Source: CAZEZY01 sp964516635
GTDB lineage: Bacteria > Pseudomonadota > Gammaproteobacteria > Burkholderiales > Burkholderiaceae_C
Assembly: GCA_964516635.1 (NCBI GenBank)
Contig: CAZEZY010000022.1
Location: 1 to 25,106 of the forward strand
Reading direction: 5' to 3'
Length of the DNA stretch: 25,106 bases
Shown here: positions 22,756 to 25,106 of the stretch, in pieces
Position numbering within the stretch: the stretch's first letter is position 1
How the letters are laid out: the number at the start of each line of letters is the position of its first letter
Program-made: the position numbers and the translations under genes
The notes under the pieces: generated by a model
The model's input: only the letters and a program-made list of their open reading frames with translations
Told to the model about the DNA's origin: nothing
The model's database searches: none

Positions 22756-23372
22756 TTTTCCAGTGCCCGAAGTTCTTCGAGGGTGTTCACATTGAAAAAA
22801 GCCCCCGGATCATCGCCTGCCTCGTTGAAAGCAACCAGCGCGGTGCGATGCTGGACGGTCCAGGCATCGATCTTGCGCCCCCCCGCCTGGGTGTATCGAA
22901 CCAGGCTGTCGAGGAGATCGGAGCGAATCAGCGTGAAAACCGGTTGTGGACGCACCTGACCATCTTCTTCAGGTGCACACGCCATCGCGATTTCGGCATC
23001 CTCAAGCTGCAGGGCAGCGGCGAGTCGGCTGGCAAGATCGAGCGGAAACAGCGGGCAGTCGCATGGCACGGTCAACAGATAGGGGGTTTCGCAACATTCC
23101 AGGCCGATCAGGAATCCGGCCAGCGGGCCCGCAAAATCCTCGATGGTGTCCGACCAGACTGGCACGCCAAACGACTCGTAGGCGGCCAGATTGCGGTTGG
23201 CATTGATCATGAAATCGCCCATCAGGCCGCCTTGCTGCATTTGCAGACGCAACAGGGCGTTGAGTGCCAGTGGCGTGCCATTGAAGTTCTGCAGTCCCTT
23301 GTCGACGCCGCCCATGCGCGAGCCGCGTCCGCCAGCCAGCACCAGGCCGGTGATCGATCCCGTGTCCACCAT
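22752..23372 (-). CDS. mobA: Molybdenum cofactor guanylyltransferase MobA
   Basis: A 206-residue MobA, which joins GMP to Mo-molybdopterin to give the guanine dinucleotide cofactor used by DMSO-reductase-type enzymes. The nucleotide-binding loop LVLAGGRGSRMGGVDKGL is at residues 10-27, with the conserved Lys25. The metal-binding segment LTVPCDCPLFP and the late NVNTLEEL, both typical of the family, follow. The ATG at 23372 is one base after the moaA stop, and its own stop overlaps the moeA ATG. The presence of mobA implies that this organism makes the MGD form of the cofactor, for example for nitrate reductase or formate dehydrogenase encoded elsewhere. Confidence 0.95.
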   Translation of the reverse strand: MVDTGSITGLVLAGGRGSRMGGVDKGLQNFNGTPLALNALLRLQMQQGGLMGDFMINANRNLAAYESFGVPVWSDTIEDFAGPLAGFLIGLECCETPYLLTVPCDCPLFPLDLASRLAAALQLEDAEIAMACAPEEDGQVRPQPVFTLIRSDLLDSLVRYTQAGGRKIDAWTVQHRTALVAFNEAGDDPGAFFNVNTLEELRALEK

Positions 23373-23373
23373 C

Positions 23374-24513
23374 TCAACCTCCGATGTAACTCATTTCGAT
23401 CCGGCGCCCGCTCTGCTGGCGCTGGTCGGGGGGCAGCATGGCCCGGATTTCCGAATAGCGGTCGGTCCGTCCCTGCCAGATGCTGCCAATGGCCGTGGCC
23501 AGGGTTTCGTCGGTGGCACCGCCACGCAGCAGGTCGCGCAGATCGTGGCCCTGGGTCGCAAACAGGCACAGGTAAACCTTGCCCTCGGTCGAGAGCCGGG
23601 CCCGGTTGCAGTCCCGGCAGAAGGCCTGCGTGACGCTGCTGATGAAGCCGACCTCGCCCAGCGTCGGGTCATAAGTGCCATCCGTACCCGCATAGCCCCA
23701 CCGTTCGGCGGTTTCGCCCGGTGCGCTGGCTTCCAGCGGAACGAGCGGGAAAGCCGTCTGGAGGTGTTCCAGCACATCGCGGCTGGGCATCACCTCATTC
23801 ATGCGCCAGCCGTTGGTGGCTCCCACATCCATGTACTCGATGAACCGCAGCACGATACCCGTGCCCCGGAAATGCCGAGCCATGGGCAGGATCTGGTCTT
23901 CATTGGTCCCGCGCTTGACGACCATGTTCACCTTGATGGGGCCGAGTCCAGCTTCCTGGGCAGCGGCAATGCCTTCCAGCACATCGGCCACCGGAAAATC
24001 CACATCGTTCATCTGACGGAACACCGCGTCGTCCAGGCCATCGAGGCTCACCGTCACGCGATTCAGCCCGGCTGCCTTCAACGCTTGAGCCTTGCGCTTG
24101 AGCAGGCTGCCATTGGTGGTGAGGGTGAGGTCCAGAGGCTGTCCGTCCAGGGTCTGCAGGCTGGCCAGTTGCGCCACCAGGATTTCCAGGTTCTTGCGAA
24201 GCAGCGGCTCGCCACCGGTCAGTCGGACCTTGCGCACGCCGTGGGCAATGAACAGCCGGGTCAGCCGCGTGATTTCCTCGAAAGTCAGCAGCGCACTGTG
24301 TGGCAGGTACTGGTAATCCTTGTCGAAAATTTCCTTCGGCATGCAGTAGCTGCAACGGAAATTGCAGCGGTCGGTCACGCTGATGCGCAGGTCACGCAGG
24401 GGCCGGGCGAGCTGGTCGCGCAACTGCCCATCGGGAATGATGGGCTGATCGGGCAAAACGGGGGTCAGCGCCCGAACGCGCTGATCCACCAGAGGGATGA
24501 CTCTTTCAGACAT
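23374..24513 (-). CDS. moaA: GTP 3',8-cyclase MoaA (radical SAM)
   Basis: A 379-residue MoaA, which turns GTP into 3',8-cyclo-7,8-dihydro-GTP, the first step of molybdopterin synthesis. The radical-SAM cluster ligands are C50, C54 and C57 in TDRCNFRCSYCMPKE. The second cluster is bound by FCRDCNRARLSTEGKVYLCLF, and the C-terminal Gly-Gly needed for catalysis is present (MSYIGG). KVRLTGGEPLLR and LTTNGSLL are also typical. The protein is somewhat longer than usual because of about 40 residues before the core. The start is taken as ATG 24511-24513; the frame continues upstream to an ATG at 24555 without homology. No Shine-Dalgarno is seen, and TGTAAT lies nine bases ahead. First gene of moaA-mobA-moeA. 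Confidence 0.95.
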   Translation of the reverse strand: MSERVIPLVDQRVRALTPVLPDQPIIPDGQLRDQLARPLRDLRISVTDRCNFRCSYCMPKEIFDKDYQYLPHSALLTFEEITRLTRLFIAHGVRKVRLTGGEPLLRKNLEILVAQLASLQTLDGQPLDLTLTTNGSLLKRKAQALKAAGLNRVTVSLDGLDDAVFRQMNDVDFPVADVLEGIAAAQEAGLGPIKVNMVVKRGTNEDQILPMARHFRGTGIVLRFIEYMDVGATNGWRMNEVMPSRDVLEHLQTAFPLVPLEASAPGETAERWGYAGTDGTYDPTLGEVGFISSVTQAFCRDCNRARLSTEGKVYLCLFATQGHDLRDLLRGGATDETLATAIGSIWQGRTDRYSEIRAMLPPDQRQQSGRRIEMSYIGG

Positions 24514-24522
24514 GGTCAGCAG

Positions 24523-24528
24523 ATTACA
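24523..24528 (-). promoter_or_regulatory. Candidate -10 element of the moaA-mobA-moeA operon
   Basis: On the minus strand TGTAAT (4-5 of 6 matches, preceded by a G-rich GTGG) ends nine bases before the moaA ATG, so the transcript would have almost no leader. No good -35 hexamer is seen. Two CCATGG palindromes at 24541-24546 and 24552-24557 lie where a -35 region or an operator would be. No molybdenum-cofactor riboswitch can fit between this site and the start. Confidence 0.35.
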
Positions 24529-24584
24529 CCACGCACTCACCCATGGTCGCTCCATGGATCCAAGCCCCTAACGGAGATAGGGCG

Positions 24585-24621
24585 CCGTGGGCCAATCCGC
24601 TCGAGCAGGCTTGGCCCATGG
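24585..24621 (-). repeat. Stem-loop downstream of hppA
   Basis: Arms 24585-24595 and 24611-24621 form an 11-bp stem with one G-U type mismatch (CCGTGGGCCAA against TTGGCCCATGG); the 15-base loop contains an 8-bp palindrome, GCTCGAGC at 24599-24606. It begins 11 bases after the hppA stop codon on the minus strand, the position of a terminator, but no T-run follows on either strand. It may stabilise the mRNA 3' end or assist factor-dependent termination. Confidence 0.5.
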
Positions 24622-24631
24622 GCAGTTGAAG

Positions 24632-25106
<475 letters not shown>

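Noticed and set aside
24514..24631. A molybdenum cofactor riboswitch ahead of moaA
   Set aside because: The gap is only 118 bases, a -10-like hexamer lies nine bases before the start, and no elaborate multi-stem fold is evident.

Overview
The window looks like chromosomal DNA of a high-GC (about 60-65% by eye) betaproteobacterium, most likely of the order Burkholderiales. The clues are a miaA / mutL / amiC / tsaE / queG neighbourhood, a MutL with the DMHA-type endonuclease motif, a YafS-like methyltransferase joined to rnhA, a NagGH-like oxygenase pair, and a moaA-mobA-moeA operon. The family cannot be fixed from the sequence alone. I recognise no tRNA, rRNA, CRISPR array, insertion sequence or phage gene. 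The DNA is very gene-dense: no gene-free stretch exceeds 150 bases.

Layout, left to right. (1) 1-1617, plus strand: the 3' end of an acyl-CoA dehydrogenase gene, a strong intrinsic terminator, then a nitronate monooxygenase. (2) 1642-6205: a minus-strand pair (Bcr/CflA-type MFS exporter followed by miaA, sharing ATGA), a plus-strand HIT-family gene, and minus-strand mutL. (3) 6281-8285, plus strand: an AT-rich promoter region and the large and small subunits of a NagGH/AndAcAd-type Rieske oxygenase, without ferredoxin or reductase. (4) 8296-11342: minus-strand tsaE and amiC (sharing ATGA), with queG divergent from tsaE. (5) 11344-13842, plus strand: an MlaE-like permease, a single-MCE-domain protein and a lipoprotein, forming a lipid-transport cassette with no ATPase gene. 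(6) 13799-14713, minus strand: an AEC-family transporter whose 3' end overlaps the lipoprotein gene. (7) 14837-17050, plus strand: a NYN-like protein, a YafS-like methyltransferase and RNase HI, with overlapping reading frames. (8) 17186-21535, plus strand: the adaptor and permease of an RND efflux pump, without an outer-membrane factor. (9) 21472-24513, minus strand: moaA-mobA-moeA for molybdenum cofactor synthesis; moeA overlaps the end of the RND permease gene. (10) From 24632 to the right edge, minus strand: the 3' part of hppA, a membrane pyrophosphatase.

Most of the content is core metabolism and maintenance: tRNA modification (miaA, tsaE, queG), mismatch repair (mutL), RNA/DNA hybrid removal (rnhA), cell-wall splitting (amiC), molybdenum cofactor and envelope transport. 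The parts most worth a second look are the MCE cassette with no ATPase and a diverged permease coupling segment, the NYN-methyltransferase-RNase HI operon with a terminator-like leader, and the oxygenase pair set into a housekeeping block. Two architectural features also stand out: -10-like hexamers only 6-10 bases before start codons that lack Shine-Dalgarno sequences, and convergent gene pairs that overlap or nearly touch.
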